This document shows, piece after piece, positions 36,106-44,861 of a stretch of DNA of 64,000 nt (position 1 is the stretch's first letter; the number at the start of each line of letters is the position of its first letter). The translations under genes and the position numbers were made by a program. Source of the DNA: an uncultured beta proteobacterium (GTDB lineage Bacteria; Pseudomonadota; Gammaproteobacteria; Burkholderiales; Burkholderiaceae_C). Below the pieces are notes generated by a model, which was given only the letters and a program-made list of their open reading frames with translations, was not told the DNA's origin and made no database searches. The stretch covers positions 37,322 to 101,321 of the forward strand of contig CAIJPE010000053.1 in NCBI GenBank assembly GCA_903822435.1, read 5' to 3'.

Positions 36106-36920
36106 CTACTTGCCGTCCTGCTGCTCCATCAACAGGTACGCGTTGTAGGCATTCATGCGGTTGGCGGCGCGGAACAGCGGCATGTCTTCGTAGCGCGACC
36201 AGTCCGTGCGGGCATAGGTGTCCTCGAAGGGCTCGATTTCGTGGGCCGCCGCGCCCATGGTCTGGCGCAGGTAAGCCAGGTAGTCGCGCGTGAGCGCCAG
36301 GTCGGCCAACGGATCGGTCGACGCCGGGCCGTGCCCGGGCACGACCACGCGCGGCCGGTCCTGGATCAGGCGCTCGAGCGAGGACATCCACAGGCTGCTG
36401 TCGGCCTGGCCGACGAAGGGAATGCGACCGCGGAAGAACAAGTCCCCCGAGAACAGCACCCCCAGCTTCGGCACGAAGACCACCAGGTCCTCGGCCGTGT
36501 GGGCGGGGCCCACATGGCGGATGAGGATGTCGTAAGAGCCCACCTGCAGGTGCGTCTCGTCGGCCTCCAGCCATCGGTCGGCGGGCACCAGGTGCGTGTG
36601 GTCATCCACCCACGGCGCCAGTTCCAGCCGGCTGGCTTCCAGGCGCTTCCGTGCGGTGTCGGCGTTGAGGTATTCGCGCGCCGCGTGGTGCGCCAGGATG
36701 GTGGCCCCGGCGGCCTTGAAGGTTTGCAGGCCGTAGATGTGGTCGGCGTGGTAGTGCGTCACGATCACGACGCGCACGGGCTGCGTGGCGATGCGCCGGA
36801 TCTCGGCCAGCAGGGCCTCGGCCAGCGTGGGCGAGCCCAGGGCATCGGCCACGACCACGCCGTCGTCGGCGACGATGAAGCCGGCATTCGAGATGAAGTT
36901 GCGGTGCGGCGGGCAGCCCC
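36106..36920 (-). pseudogene. Metallo-beta-lactamase-fold hydrolase, N-terminally truncated
   Basis: The family is an exported MBL hydrolase common in sox clusters. The visible part begins at RNFISNAGFIVADDGVVVAD and includes the metal motif THYHADHIYG, GPAHTAEDLVVF, FSGDLFFRGRIP and VVPGHGP, ending normally at 36106. The sequence before RNFISNAG does not match: the same frame meets a TGA about 14 codons upstream and the signal peptide plus ~50 residues are missing. The DNA upstream is instead the 5' part of a yeeE gene in another frame. An internal GTG or ATG (36858) could give a short protein, but it would lack export. Confidence 0.75.
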
Positions 36921-37327
36921 GGCATCAGCGACCGCAGGTTACCCTGCGCCGCCAGCACCAGCAGCCGGCTCGAGCAGCCGCGGGCCAGGATCATGCCGGT
37001 GCCGAACACGGCGCCGCCCACGACCGCACCCGAGAGGCTGCCGCGTGCCGCCAACTGCCGGGCGTCGCGGGCGTCGAACCAGCCCGCCCCGGCCAGTGCC
37101 TGCGTGGCCAGCACGGCCGTGGCAAAGGCGAACAGCCAGACGGTGAGCTTGCCGCCCGTGAGGTTGCGGGCAAATTCGATCACGGCCGAGCGCAGGCAGA
37201 AGCGGGAACGCTGGGCCAGGAACCCGAACGCCACGCCCACGGCCAGCCCCGTCAGTACCAGCGTGTTGCTCTCGCCCAGGCGGCCGACGGCGGGTTCGAC
37301 GAGGCTTTCGAGCAGGGGAACGACCAT
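36915..37327 (-). pseudogene. YeeE/YedE transporter, 3' end missing
   Basis: From ATG 37327 (or GTG 37336) the frame encodes a full-size YeeE/YedE N-terminal half: LVLTGLAVGVAFGFLAQRSR, FCLRSAVIEFARNLTG, and FGTGMILARGCSSRLLVLAA. Homology ends at QGNLRSL, about residue 140 of an expected ~370. From there the frame runs into MBL coding sequence out of frame. Together with the truncated MBL gene this marks one deletion that removed roughly 0.7-0.9 kb, estimated from family lengths. Confidence 0.75.
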
Positions 37328-37413
37328 CACCGCCACCGTAGGGGACGCGCCACCGGTTCGCCTTGACGGGGATCAGGTCCAGGCGCTTGGGCAGCCAAGG
37401 AAGGGCCGCCTGG

Positions 37414-37827
37414 CTAAGGCCGGATGTACGCGTAGCCTTGCCCTTGGAGCTCGGCCAGCCGCACCACCCCGGACGGGGTGAAGTCGGCTTCCTGCAGGAA
37501 CTGGTCCTTCCTCAGGCCCCGTGTCTTGAGCGTGATCTCGCAGACCTCGAAGGACACGCCGCGGCTCTTCAGGGCCGACACGGGGCCCGCATACGGGCTG
37601 CCGTTCTTGTCCTTGGCGCCCTCCATCAGGAAGTCCACGCCCTGGGCGTGGGCCACCACGATGATCTTGGCGGTGGGGTCGGTGTCCAGGTGGTTGCGCA
37701 CGTTGCGCAAGGCGCCCAGCGCCTGCGCATCGGTGTCGCTGACGTGGTCGGCGACCTTGTCCTGCGCCCAGGTCAGGCCGGAAACGAGGAGCAGTGCTGC
37801 ACAGGCGAGAAAGCGGCGGACGTTCAT
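37414..37827 (-). CDS. Exported DsrE-family protein
   Basis: A 137-residue DsrE/DsrF-like protein with a signal peptide (RRFLACAALLLVSGLTWAQ), so probably periplasmic. Family features are KIIVVAHAQGVDFLMEGAKD and FEVCEITLKTRGLRKDQFL, with a conserved Cys in the second. ATG 37827 has AAGGAG eight bases upstream; the longer track ORF is a read-through of the upstream pseudogene. DsrE-like proteins carry or hold sulfur in sulfur-oxidation clusters; the precise role of this exported form is unknown. It is one of the few intact genes of the sox stretch. Confidence 0.85.
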   Translation of the reverse strand: MNVRRFLACAALLLVSGLTWAQDKVADHVSDTDAQALGALRNVRNHLDTDPTAKIIVVAHAQGVDFLMEGAKDKNGSPYAGPVSALKSRGVSFEVCEITLKTRGLRKDQFLQEADFTPSGVVRLAELQGQGYAYIRP

Positions 37828-37860
37828 CGAGGTCTCCTTGGGGATGGGCGGGCGGGGGGT

Positions 37861-38110
37861 CAGAACTCGATGGCGTCGGCGATCGCTTTCAGGCCGGCCA
37901 CGGCGCAAGCGTCGTTGGCCTCGCACCCGGCGCACCCGAGACGCCGATGCCGGCCAGGGTCTCGGCGGCCAGCGTGGCCGTCAGGGCGGCTTCAGGCGTC
38001 AGCAGCTTGACGGCGTAGACCGCCTGCTGCCCGAGCACGGTTGCCGCCGGCAACGCCAGGCAAGCCGCCCAGAGCCAGGTGCAGCGGCAGGAACGCACGG
38101 AGGTGCTCAT
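37861..38110 (-). pseudogene. HbpS/GlcG-like gene with internal deletion and frameshift
   Basis: The 5' part encodes a signal-peptide-like start and QAVYAVKLLTPEAALTA, the beginning of the heme-binding HbpS/GlcG family. It is followed at once by LAGIGVSGAPG, which belongs near the C-terminus, so about 80 residues are missing. After GAPG the frame is off by one base. Restoring it gives EANDACAVAGLKAIADAIEF and a stop at 37861, the normal family end. The 73-residue track ORF is thus a remnant, not a novel gene. Confidence 0.8.
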
Positions 38111-38116
38111 GCTCGC

Positions 38117-39840
38117 TCAGGCCTTGGCGATGCCGGGGTTGCCCTGCACGCCCACCAGCGTGGGCGTGTTGATCTGGCGGGCCTTCACGTGGCCCCCTGG
38201 CTGCGACTTCAACCAGCCTTCGACCACGTCCCACACCGGCTGGCTGCCCGGCGCCGTGCGCGCCTCTTCGGCCACCGGGGCCCAGCCCGCCACCTTGTAC
38301 TTGCGGGCGGCCTCGATCGACTTGCCGGCCAGCCGCATGTCGCTGATGCGGCGGCCCGTCTGCTCCCCCGGTTGGCAGGTGTAGGCCAGCCCGCCCACGC
38401 GCACCATGTCGCCGCCCTGCTGGTCGTAGGGGTCGGGGTTGAAGAGGTTGTCGGCCACGTCTTCGAGGATGGTCTTGATCGTCTCATCGGTCATCTCGCT
38501 GACCGTGGCCGTCGGGTAGGTGATGGCCAGCTGGTCCATCATCAGTTCGCGCGTGATCACGTCGCCCGGCAGCAGCGTGGTGCCCCAGCGGAAGCCGGGC
38601 AAGAAGGCGATCTCGGCTCCCTGCACGTCCATCAGCGCATCGCAGACGAGCTGGTCCCAGCTGCCGTTGAAATTGCCCCGCCGGTACAGCAGCCCGTCGG
38701 TGACCGCGAGCTTCTCGGCCAGCCTGGCCTGGTGGGGTTGTCGGAACTTGGCGATCAGGCTCGCCATGCCCGGATCGGCCTTCAACGGGTCGGCGAAGAC
38801 GGGCAGCAGGCGATACCGGAAATCAGCCACCTTGCCGCCTTTCACGTCGAAGTCCATCACGCCCAGGAACTTGCCGTTGCTGCCGGCGTTGGTCACCAGC
38901 GTCTTGCCGCCGGCGTTGGCCACGGGCACCGCCACGGGCTCGCCGTCATGGGTGTGGCCGCCGAAGATCGCGTCGAGCCCCCGCACGCGCGAAGCCAGCT
39001 TCAGGTCGACGTCCATGCCATTGTGCGAGAGCAGGACGACCACCTGCGCTGCCTTGCCGCGCAATTCGTCGATCATCTTCTGCAGGTCTCGTCCTGGATG
39101 CCGAAGCTCCAGTCGGCCACCATGTAGCGCGGGTTGGCAATGGGCGTGTACGGAAAGGCCTGCCCGATGATGGCCACCGGGATGCCATGGATCTCGCGCA
39201 GCACGTAGGGCTTGAAGACGGGGTCGCCGAAGTCGGTCGTCCTGACGTTCTGGGCGACGAATTCGAGGTGCCCCTTGAAGTCCTTTTCGACGATCTCCCT
39301 CACCCGGTCCATGCCATAGGTGAACTCCCAGGGGCCGGTCATCACGTCCACGCCCAGCAGCTTGCAGGCGTCGACCAGGTCCTGCGCTTGGGTCCACAGC
39401 GAGGTGGCCGAGCCTTGCCAGGTGTCGCCGCCATCCAGCAGGAGCGCGCCGGGGCGGTTGGACTTCAGCTGCTTGACCAGCGTGGCCAGGTGCGCAAAGC
39501 CGCCCACCTTGCCGTAGCGGCGCGCCGCGGAGTCGAAGTCGAGGCAGGTGTAGGCAAAGGACTGTTCGCTGCCGGGGCGCAACCCGGCGGCCTTCAGCAG
39601 CGATTCCCCCACCAGGTGCGGCAGCTGGCCCTGCATGGCACCCACGCCCATGTTCACGCTGGGTTCGCGGAAGTGGACGGGCAGCAACTGCGCATGGCAG
39701 TCGGTCATGTGCAGCAGCGACACGTTCCCGAAGGCCGGCAGGTCGTACAGCCCTTGTTGCGCGCTGGCAGCATCGGCGTGGGCGTGGCGGCCGAGGTTCA
39801 GGCCGGCGGCCGAGGCGGCGCCCAACACCTGGAGGAATCC
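38117..39840 (-). pseudogene. soxB: SoxB thiosulfohydrolase, frameshifted and lacking its start
   Basis: SoxB is the dimanganese enzyme that hydrolyses sulfate from SoxY-bound thiosulfonate. The Tat-signal remnant FLQVLGAASAAGLNLGRHAH, the metal motif LLHMTDCHAQLLPVHFREPS, LLLDGGDTWQGSATSLW and later LSHNGMDVDLKL and FGGHTHDGEP are all recognisable through to the stop at 38117. Near 39087-39093 the frame shifts by -1 (GIQDE then DLQKMIDELRGK in the next frame). The 5' end fuses out of frame to soxY at about 39840, so the ATG and twin-arginine motif are lost. It is non-functional as read. Confidence 0.88.
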
Positions 39841-40169
39841 TTGGTGGCGCACAGCACGCGGCCGTCGGCCGTCATCGCCACGGCGAAGACGTTGGACGAC
39901 TGGCCCATCTTCACGCGGGTGGAAAAGCTGGGCTGTACCGCATCGCTGACGTCGAACATGGCCGACAGCATGGCCGGGTTCTTCTCGACCAGCAGCAGCA
40001 GCCGCTTGACGCCGGGCAGTGACGTGGCCGCGCCGACCGGCACCACGGCACCGTTCTCGGCGATATCCGGGCCGGTGATGGTCACGTCCTTGCTCTCGGT
40101 GGGCGCGGCTCCGCCCAGCGCCTTCATCAGGTCCGGCAGGGTCTTGGCGTCGAACGCCGCGGAGTTGTA
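39841..40169 (-). pseudogene. soxY: SoxY sulfur carrier, both ends missing
   Basis: SoxY carries sulfur intermediates on a C-terminal GGCGG arm. The mature body is clear: NSAAFDAKTLPDLMKALGG, DIAENGAVVPVGAATSLPG, LLLVEKNPAMLSAMFDVSD and FSTRVKMGQSSNVFAVAMT. The signal peptide is missing because the frame continues directly from soxD. The C-terminus stops at VLCATKD and passes into soxB sequence, so the final strand and the essential GGCG cysteine are lost. SoxZ, its partner, is absent. Confidence 0.85.
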
Positions 40170-41214
40170 GCCCGCGGCCAGCCACTGCGCAATGGTGCGT
40201 GCCTCGGCCTCGCTCAGGGTTTGTGGGGGCATGGTGATCGCGCCCCACGGGCCCGTGCCGCCGGAGCGGATCTTGCCGGCGAGATACGCCACGGCATCGG
40301 TGCGGTCGCCGTATTTCCTGGCGATGTCGCGGAAGGCCGGGCCGACGATCTAGCTGTCGACGGCATGGCAAGCCACACAGGTGTACTGGCGGGTGAGCGC
40401 GGCGGCCGACGCGGGTGCTGCGCCTTCGGCCGGGGTTGCCGGTGCGGCCAGGGCGGTCCGGGCCGTGGCCAGGCTCGCCGGCGGCGGCCATGTGGTGTCG
40501 GCGCCGTGCTGGGCGCCGACCAGGCGGTTTTGCTCGGCCAGGTTGCCATGCTGGTTGCGTGCGAAATCGGGCAGGAACGAAGCCACCCGGGGTTCGGGCG
40601 CGCAGTCCTTCATGCAGGCGATGGCCTTGACGTCGGGCCGGCCGCCATTGCCCAGGCCGCCCTTGGCGGCACTGGCGCCGGGCCACAGGCCATGGTCGGT
40701 GGTGACACCGTTGCGGTTCGGCAGCCGCTTCTGCACCTCGGCGATGTTGCGATCGGACAGCACGAGGTCATCGGGCACGATGCCGCCGAGGTTCAACAGG
40801 TAGGCCGTGACCGCATACACCTCGTCCGGCTTGAGCGACTTGGGTGCCGACCAGGGCATGGCGCGGTTGATGTAGTCCCACAGCGTGGACAGCGTGGAGA
40901 CCTTCATCAAGGTGGTGCGGCCAGGAAACGCCGGGTCGTTGAGGCGGGCCACGTGGCCGGTCTTGATGTCGTCGGCGGTGGTGCCGCCCACCAGGGGCGA
41001 GAAGGTCTGGTTGCTTTCGCCGAAGATGCCATGGCAGGCGGCGCATTTGCCTTCCCACCCCTCCATGCCTTGCGCGACCGAGCCCGAGCCGGGCGGCAGG
41101 CCCTTGAAATCGGGGCGTACGTCGATGTCCCAGGCCGCCACCTCTTTCGGGCTGGCCGCGCGGCCCACGCCGGGATAAGCCTCTTGCGCCTGCAGCGCCC
41201 CCGCCACACCCAGT
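40170..41214 (-). pseudogene. soxD: SoxD diheme cytochrome c, truncated start, nonsense codon, fused 3' end
   Basis: SoxD is the cytochrome subunit of sulfane dehydrogenase SoxCD. The first heme region is KCAACHGIFGESNQTFSPL with NRAMPWSAPKSLKPDEVYA. The second is YTCVACHAVDS. A TAG (40350-40352) follows that motif where the family has Lys (DSKIVGPAFR), and homology continues IVGPAFRDIARKYGDRTDAV to AQWLAAG. There the frame passes without a stop into mature SoxY. The 5' end starts within the signal peptide (ALQAQEAYPGVGRAA), directly after soxC sequence. Confidence 0.87.
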
Positions 41215-42415
41215 CGATGTTGAAGCGCGTCAGGCACTTCGAGAGCACCGGGGTATCAAGCCGCGCCGTGCGCCAGCTGCGCCCGCCATCCACCGATACG
41301 TCCACCCGCTGGACCTTGCCGCGGCCCGACCACGCCAGGCCCGAGACGTTGTAGTAGCCCTTGTCCAGCAGCACCTGCCCACCCGAGGGCGTGGTGACCA
41401 CGCTCTTGCATTCCTGCGTGCTGGTGTACTGGCGATGCAGCCCGCCTGGCAGCAGATCGACGTAATGGATGGTCTCGTCCTTGGTGCCATAGGGCATGGC
41501 GCCCACTTCGATGCGGCGCAGGTACTTGACCCAGCTGACGCCTTGCACGCCCGGCACCACCAGGCGCAGCGGGTAGCCGTTCTCAGGCCGCAGCATCTCG
41601 CCGTTCTGGCCGTAGGCCACGATGACCTCGCCGCTCTCGATCAATTCCATCGGCACCGTGCGGGTCATCGAAGAGCCGTCGGCGCTCTCGGCCAGCACGA
41701 ATCGGCCGCGCTTGTAGTCCACGCCGGCCCTGTCCAGCGGAATCTTCAGCGGCACGCGGGTGAACTCGCTGCAACTCAGCATGCCGTGGGTGTACTGGCA
41801 GGTCGGCACGGCCACGTTGCCCCACTCCATGCCGGTGTTGGCGCCGCATTCGATGAAGTGGAAGCGGCTCACCGCGGGCAAGCGCATCAGTTCGTCCATG
41901 GTGTAGACCATGGGTTGCCTGAGGATCTTGTCATCCGAACCGTTGATCATCAAGCGGTGCCTGGACGGATCCACGTCCCACCAGCCCTGGTGATGGCGCT
42001 CGAAGTGAAGGCCGCTGGGTGTGACGATGCCGAACAGGGACTGCATCGGTACGAACGAGACCGAGGCCTGGGCCGTCTGGGTCAGGCCCGGGCTGGTGCG
42101 CCGCTGCACATTCGACTCGAAGCGGGAAGGCTTGCCGTAGCCATCGGTGGCCACCGACTGCCCCAGGCCGCGCGAATGCGCCGGCAGCACGAGGATGTTG
42201 GGGTCCCCCCCTTCGGCGGGCAGGGGATTGGACTGTGCGCCCGCAGCCGGGGCCACGATTGCCGCGCCGGCTGCGCCCACCGTGGCAAAGGCCTTGCGGA
42301 TGAAGTCGCGGCGCCCCGACTGGGCCTCGACGAACACCTGCTGCACACCATGGGCATCCAGAAGGTGCTCGGGGGCCTTGAGCAGGCGTCCGGTGGTTTG
42401 GCGCTCGGGTTGCAA
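41208..42415 (-). pseudogene. soxC: SoxC sulfane dehydrogenase molybdopterin subunit, C-terminus missing
   Basis: SoxC is the molybdenum subunit of SoxCD, of the sulfite-oxidase family. Conserved blocks are LHFERHHQGWWDVDPSRHRL, HFIECGANTGMEWGNVAVPT (molybdenum-ligand Cys), YGQNGEMLRPENGYPLRLV and GLAWSGRGKVQRVDVSVDGG. Homology stops at RFNIDWVW, about 60 residues early, then runs into soxD out of frame. The likely start is TTG 42415: GGAGAAG lies four bases upstream and RLLKAPEHLLDAHG begins soon after. The ATG at 42466 in the track seems too far upstream. The signal includes a twin-arginine-like SGRRDFIRKAF. Confidence 0.87.
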
Positions 42416-42610
42416 GGGTCTTCTCCGATCGGTCCGCAGGCATCGCGGAACCATCCATCTGTGCATGCAAGTTCACACACCCAAGAAAAGTGTGATTGAC
42501 GAGCAGTCGGGGAAACCCGTGGTCGTCTGTTGAACCTGCACCCTGCGGCATCATTGCCGGGCGTGTTGGCCAGGTTGCCGGCAGCCCCCTACCGAAGACG
42601 GAATCCCGTG

Positions 42611-43729
42611 ATGAGCCTCCCGCTAAGCCCTGCCGCTGCCACACAGGCCGTGATCTGGGGTGGCCTGTTGATCGGCCTGCTGCTCGGCGCGGTGGCGCAG
42701 ACGACCCGCTTTTGCACCATGGGTGCGCTGGCCGACTGGTTCGGCTTTGGCGGCGCGGCCCGGTTGATGATGTGGGTGCTGGCCGTCACCTTGGCCGCCA
42801 CGTGCACCGTGGCCCTGATGAGCCTGGGCTGGTTCGACCCTTCGCGAACCGCCGCCTGGAGCGACCGGTTCCTGTGGCTTTCCTACGCGGTGGGCGGCCT
42901 GGTGTTCGGGTTCGGCATGGTGCTCGCCTCGGGTTGCCCCCAGCGCAACCTGGTGAAGGCTGGCGCAGGCAGCCTGAAGGCCTGGGTGACTCTCGTCGTG
43001 GCGGCCATCTCGGCCGAGATGACGCTGCGCGGCGTGCTGGCCGAGGCCCGGGTGCGCGGCCTGGACGGCGCTGCCATCCAGTTGGCCCACCCTCAGGATC
43101 TCGGGTCCACCTTTGCCCCGCTGGTGGGCGCCACGCCGGCTGCGTTCCGGTGGGCAGTGGTGGTGCTCATGCTGCTGGCGGCCGCTTGGCTCTTGTGGCG
43201 CTCGAAGGAGGCCATGGACCGCTTTCACTGGATCGGCGGCGCCGCGGTCGGCTTGCTGGTGCCTGCGGCGTGGCTGCTCACGGGCCACCTCGGGTTCATA
43301 GCCGAGCATCCCGAGACGCTGGAGGCGTCCTGGATGGGCACCTATTCGCACCGGCCCGAAGCCTTGACCTTTGCCGCTCCCATCGCGCACAGCCTCGACC
43401 TGCTCACGCTCTGGTCGGACCGCAACAACACCCTCAGCTTCGGCGTCATGGTCACGCTGGGGGTCGTCCTGGGCAGCCTGGCCGCGGCCCTGCTGCGCAA
43501 GGAATTCCAGGTCGAGTCGTTCCAGAACGCCGAAGACATGGTCAACCACCTGTTGGGCGCCGTGCTGATGGGCTTCGGTGGCATTACCGCCATGGGTTGC
43601 TCCATCGGCCAGGGCATCAGCGGCCTGTCGCTGCTATCGGCGGGTTCTTGCCTGGCGGTGGCGGGCATCGTGGGCGGGGCCTGGCTCGGCTTGCGGCTGC
43701 AGGCGTGGCGGATCGAGCGCAGCGCCTGA
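42611..43729 (+). CDS. Full-length YeeE/YedE-family transporter
   Basis: A 372-residue membrane protein with about ten helices. YeeE motifs are VAQTTRFCTMGALADWFGFG and, repeated in the second half, GGITAMGCSIGQGISGLSLL; FGFGMVLASGCPQRNLVKAG is in the first half. Homologues import thiosulfate or move other small sulfur compounds. ATG 42611 is chosen at the start of homology, not the TTG-initiated track ORF. It is divergent from soxC. Unlike the other full-size copy at 36915, it reads as complete. Confidence 0.88.
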   Translation: MSLPLSPAAATQAVIWGGLLIGLLLGAVAQTTRFCTMGALADWFGFGGAARLMMWVLAVTLAATCTVALMSLGWFDPSRTAAWSDRFLWLSYAVGGLVFGFGMVLASGCPQRNLVKAGAGSLKAWVTLVVAAISAEMTLRGVLAEARVRGLDGAAIQLAHPQDLGSTFAPLVGATPAAFRWAVVVLMLLAAAWLLWRSKEAMDRFHWIGGAAVGLLVPAAWLLTGHLGFIAEHPETLEASWMGTYSHRPEALTFAAPIAHSLDLLTLWSDRNNTLSFGVMVTLGVVLGSLAAALLRKEFQVESFQNAEDMVNHLLGAVLMGFGGITAMGCSIGQGISGLSLLSAGSCLAVAGIVGGAWLGLRLQAWRIERSA

Positions 43730-43840
43730 CAGGGTCGGCCAGGGCCGCCTGCCGGCCCCCGTCATTGACCCAGGACGATGATGGTGCATTGCGCGCGGCG
43801 CCCAATCTTCTTGTCGCAACGACGAGGAAATTGGAAGGCA

Positions 43841-43988
43841 TGCCCTCAAGGATCTCTTCACATCGCCCGAGGGCCTGATGACGGTGGCCGGGCTGGGCGT
43901 CATGCTCTGCATGGCTGTGTTCTTCGTCCGCTACTTCATCAAGCACGTGCGGGAAGACAGCGCCCGGGACATCCGGCTCAAGTCCTGA
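43841..43988 (+). pseudogene. Small DUF3149-like membrane protein with a frame break at the start
   Basis: One frame ending at TGA 43986-43988 encodes ALKDLFTSPEGLMTVAGLGV, a single transmembrane helix (MLCMAVFFVRYFIKH) and an acidic/basic tail. This fits the DUF3149 family of about 45 residues. The ATG expected just before ALKDLF exists (43840-43842) but in the wrong frame by one base (ATG CCC TCA instead of ATG GCC CTC). An internal ATG at 43878 would give only 36 residues. It is either a lost start, a sequencing error or a shorter protein. Confidence 0.5.
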
Positions 43989-44001
43989 GGCGTGCGTGAC
44001 T

Positions 44002-44618
44002 TCAGGCCTTGGGGCCTTCGCCGATCACGATGCGCGTATCGCTGGCGTACCGATACGGCGGGATCTCGAGGTTGGTCGGCGCGGGCTTGTTCTTGAACAC
44101 ACGGCCGGCGCCGTCGAAGGTCGAGCCGTGGCAAGGGCAGAAAAAGCCGCCCGGCCAGTCTGCGGGCAGGCTCGGGTTGCCGGCGCCTTTCGGCGCCACG
44201 CCTGGCGAGCAGCCCAGGTGCGTGCAGATGCCGACAGCCACGAAGACCTCCGGCCTGACCGCGCGAGCGGCATTCTTCGCATAGGGCGGCTGCTGGTCCT
44301 TCAAGGACAGCGGATCGACGAGTTGGGCGTCGTGACCTTGCAGGGACGCCAGCATCTCGGGCGTGCGCCGCACGATCCAGACGGGCTTGCCACGCCACTC
44401 CAGACCTTGAGGCCGCCCGGCGGGACGTCCGCGATGTCCACCTCGACGGGGCCGCCTGCGGCCTTGGCCCGTTCACTGGGTTCCAGGGTCTCGACGAACG
44501 GGATGGCCGTGGCCACAGCCGCCACGCAACTGGCCGTGCCAGTGGCCAACAGCCAGAAGCGACGTTCCGGGTCACCGGCGACGGCAGCCTGAGGCTGAAG
44601 GGGTAGGGTATCGCTCAT
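44002..44618 (-). pseudogene. petA: Rieske iron-sulfur protein of the bc1 complex, frameshifted
   Basis: This is the ubiquinol-cytochrome c reductase Rieske subunit. It has a membrane helix (RFWLLATGTASCVAAVATAIPF) and the cluster motifs ICTHLGCSPG and FFCPCHGSTFD, each with Cys and His ligands. Near 44403 one base is missing: GGLKV leads into EWRGKPVWIVRR only after a -1 correction. The cytochrome b and c1 genes that normally follow are not present; a small DUF3149-like gene lies there instead. It is divergent from ccoG. Confidence 0.83.
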
Positions 44619-44747
44619 GGGCCATAGACCCAAGTTCCGTGCCATTCGTTCCGTCTGAACACCGCGCTCCTCGCGCGGGGCTGTCGACGCCCGGTGCTCA
44701 GGGCCTTGGCGCAGGGGGCACCAACCCTCGAGGGGGACATTGCAAGC

Positions 44748-44793
44748 CTGCCACGGCTGCCGGGACGGCCTGCCAAACCCACGGCAATGGCAG
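44748..44793. repeat. Cluster of CTGCCA repeats upstream of ccoG
   Basis: CTGCCAC (44748), CTGCCGG (44757) and CTGCCAA (44770) occur in the same direction, with an inverted ATGGCAG at 44787-44793. The first two are nine bases apart, the same spacing as the first two CTGCCAA repeats before the persulfide dioxygenase operon at 47255. This may be a second binding region for FisR, whose gene lies downstream. Inference from repeats only. Confidence 0.35.
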
Positions 44794-44861
44794 AACGCCC
44801 GTGGCGGCAGACATCCCTGCGTGCCCATGCCACGTTTTCGAGGCACCCGTGGTCGATCTGC

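Noticed and set aside
36602-37336. A 244-residue transporter as given in the ORF track
   Set aside because: Only the first ~140 residues resemble YeeE; the rest is out-of-frame MBL sequence.
37889-38110. A new small exported protein of 73 residues
   Set aside because: Both ends match HbpS/GlcG, and correcting one base restores the family C-terminus, so it is a gene remnant.
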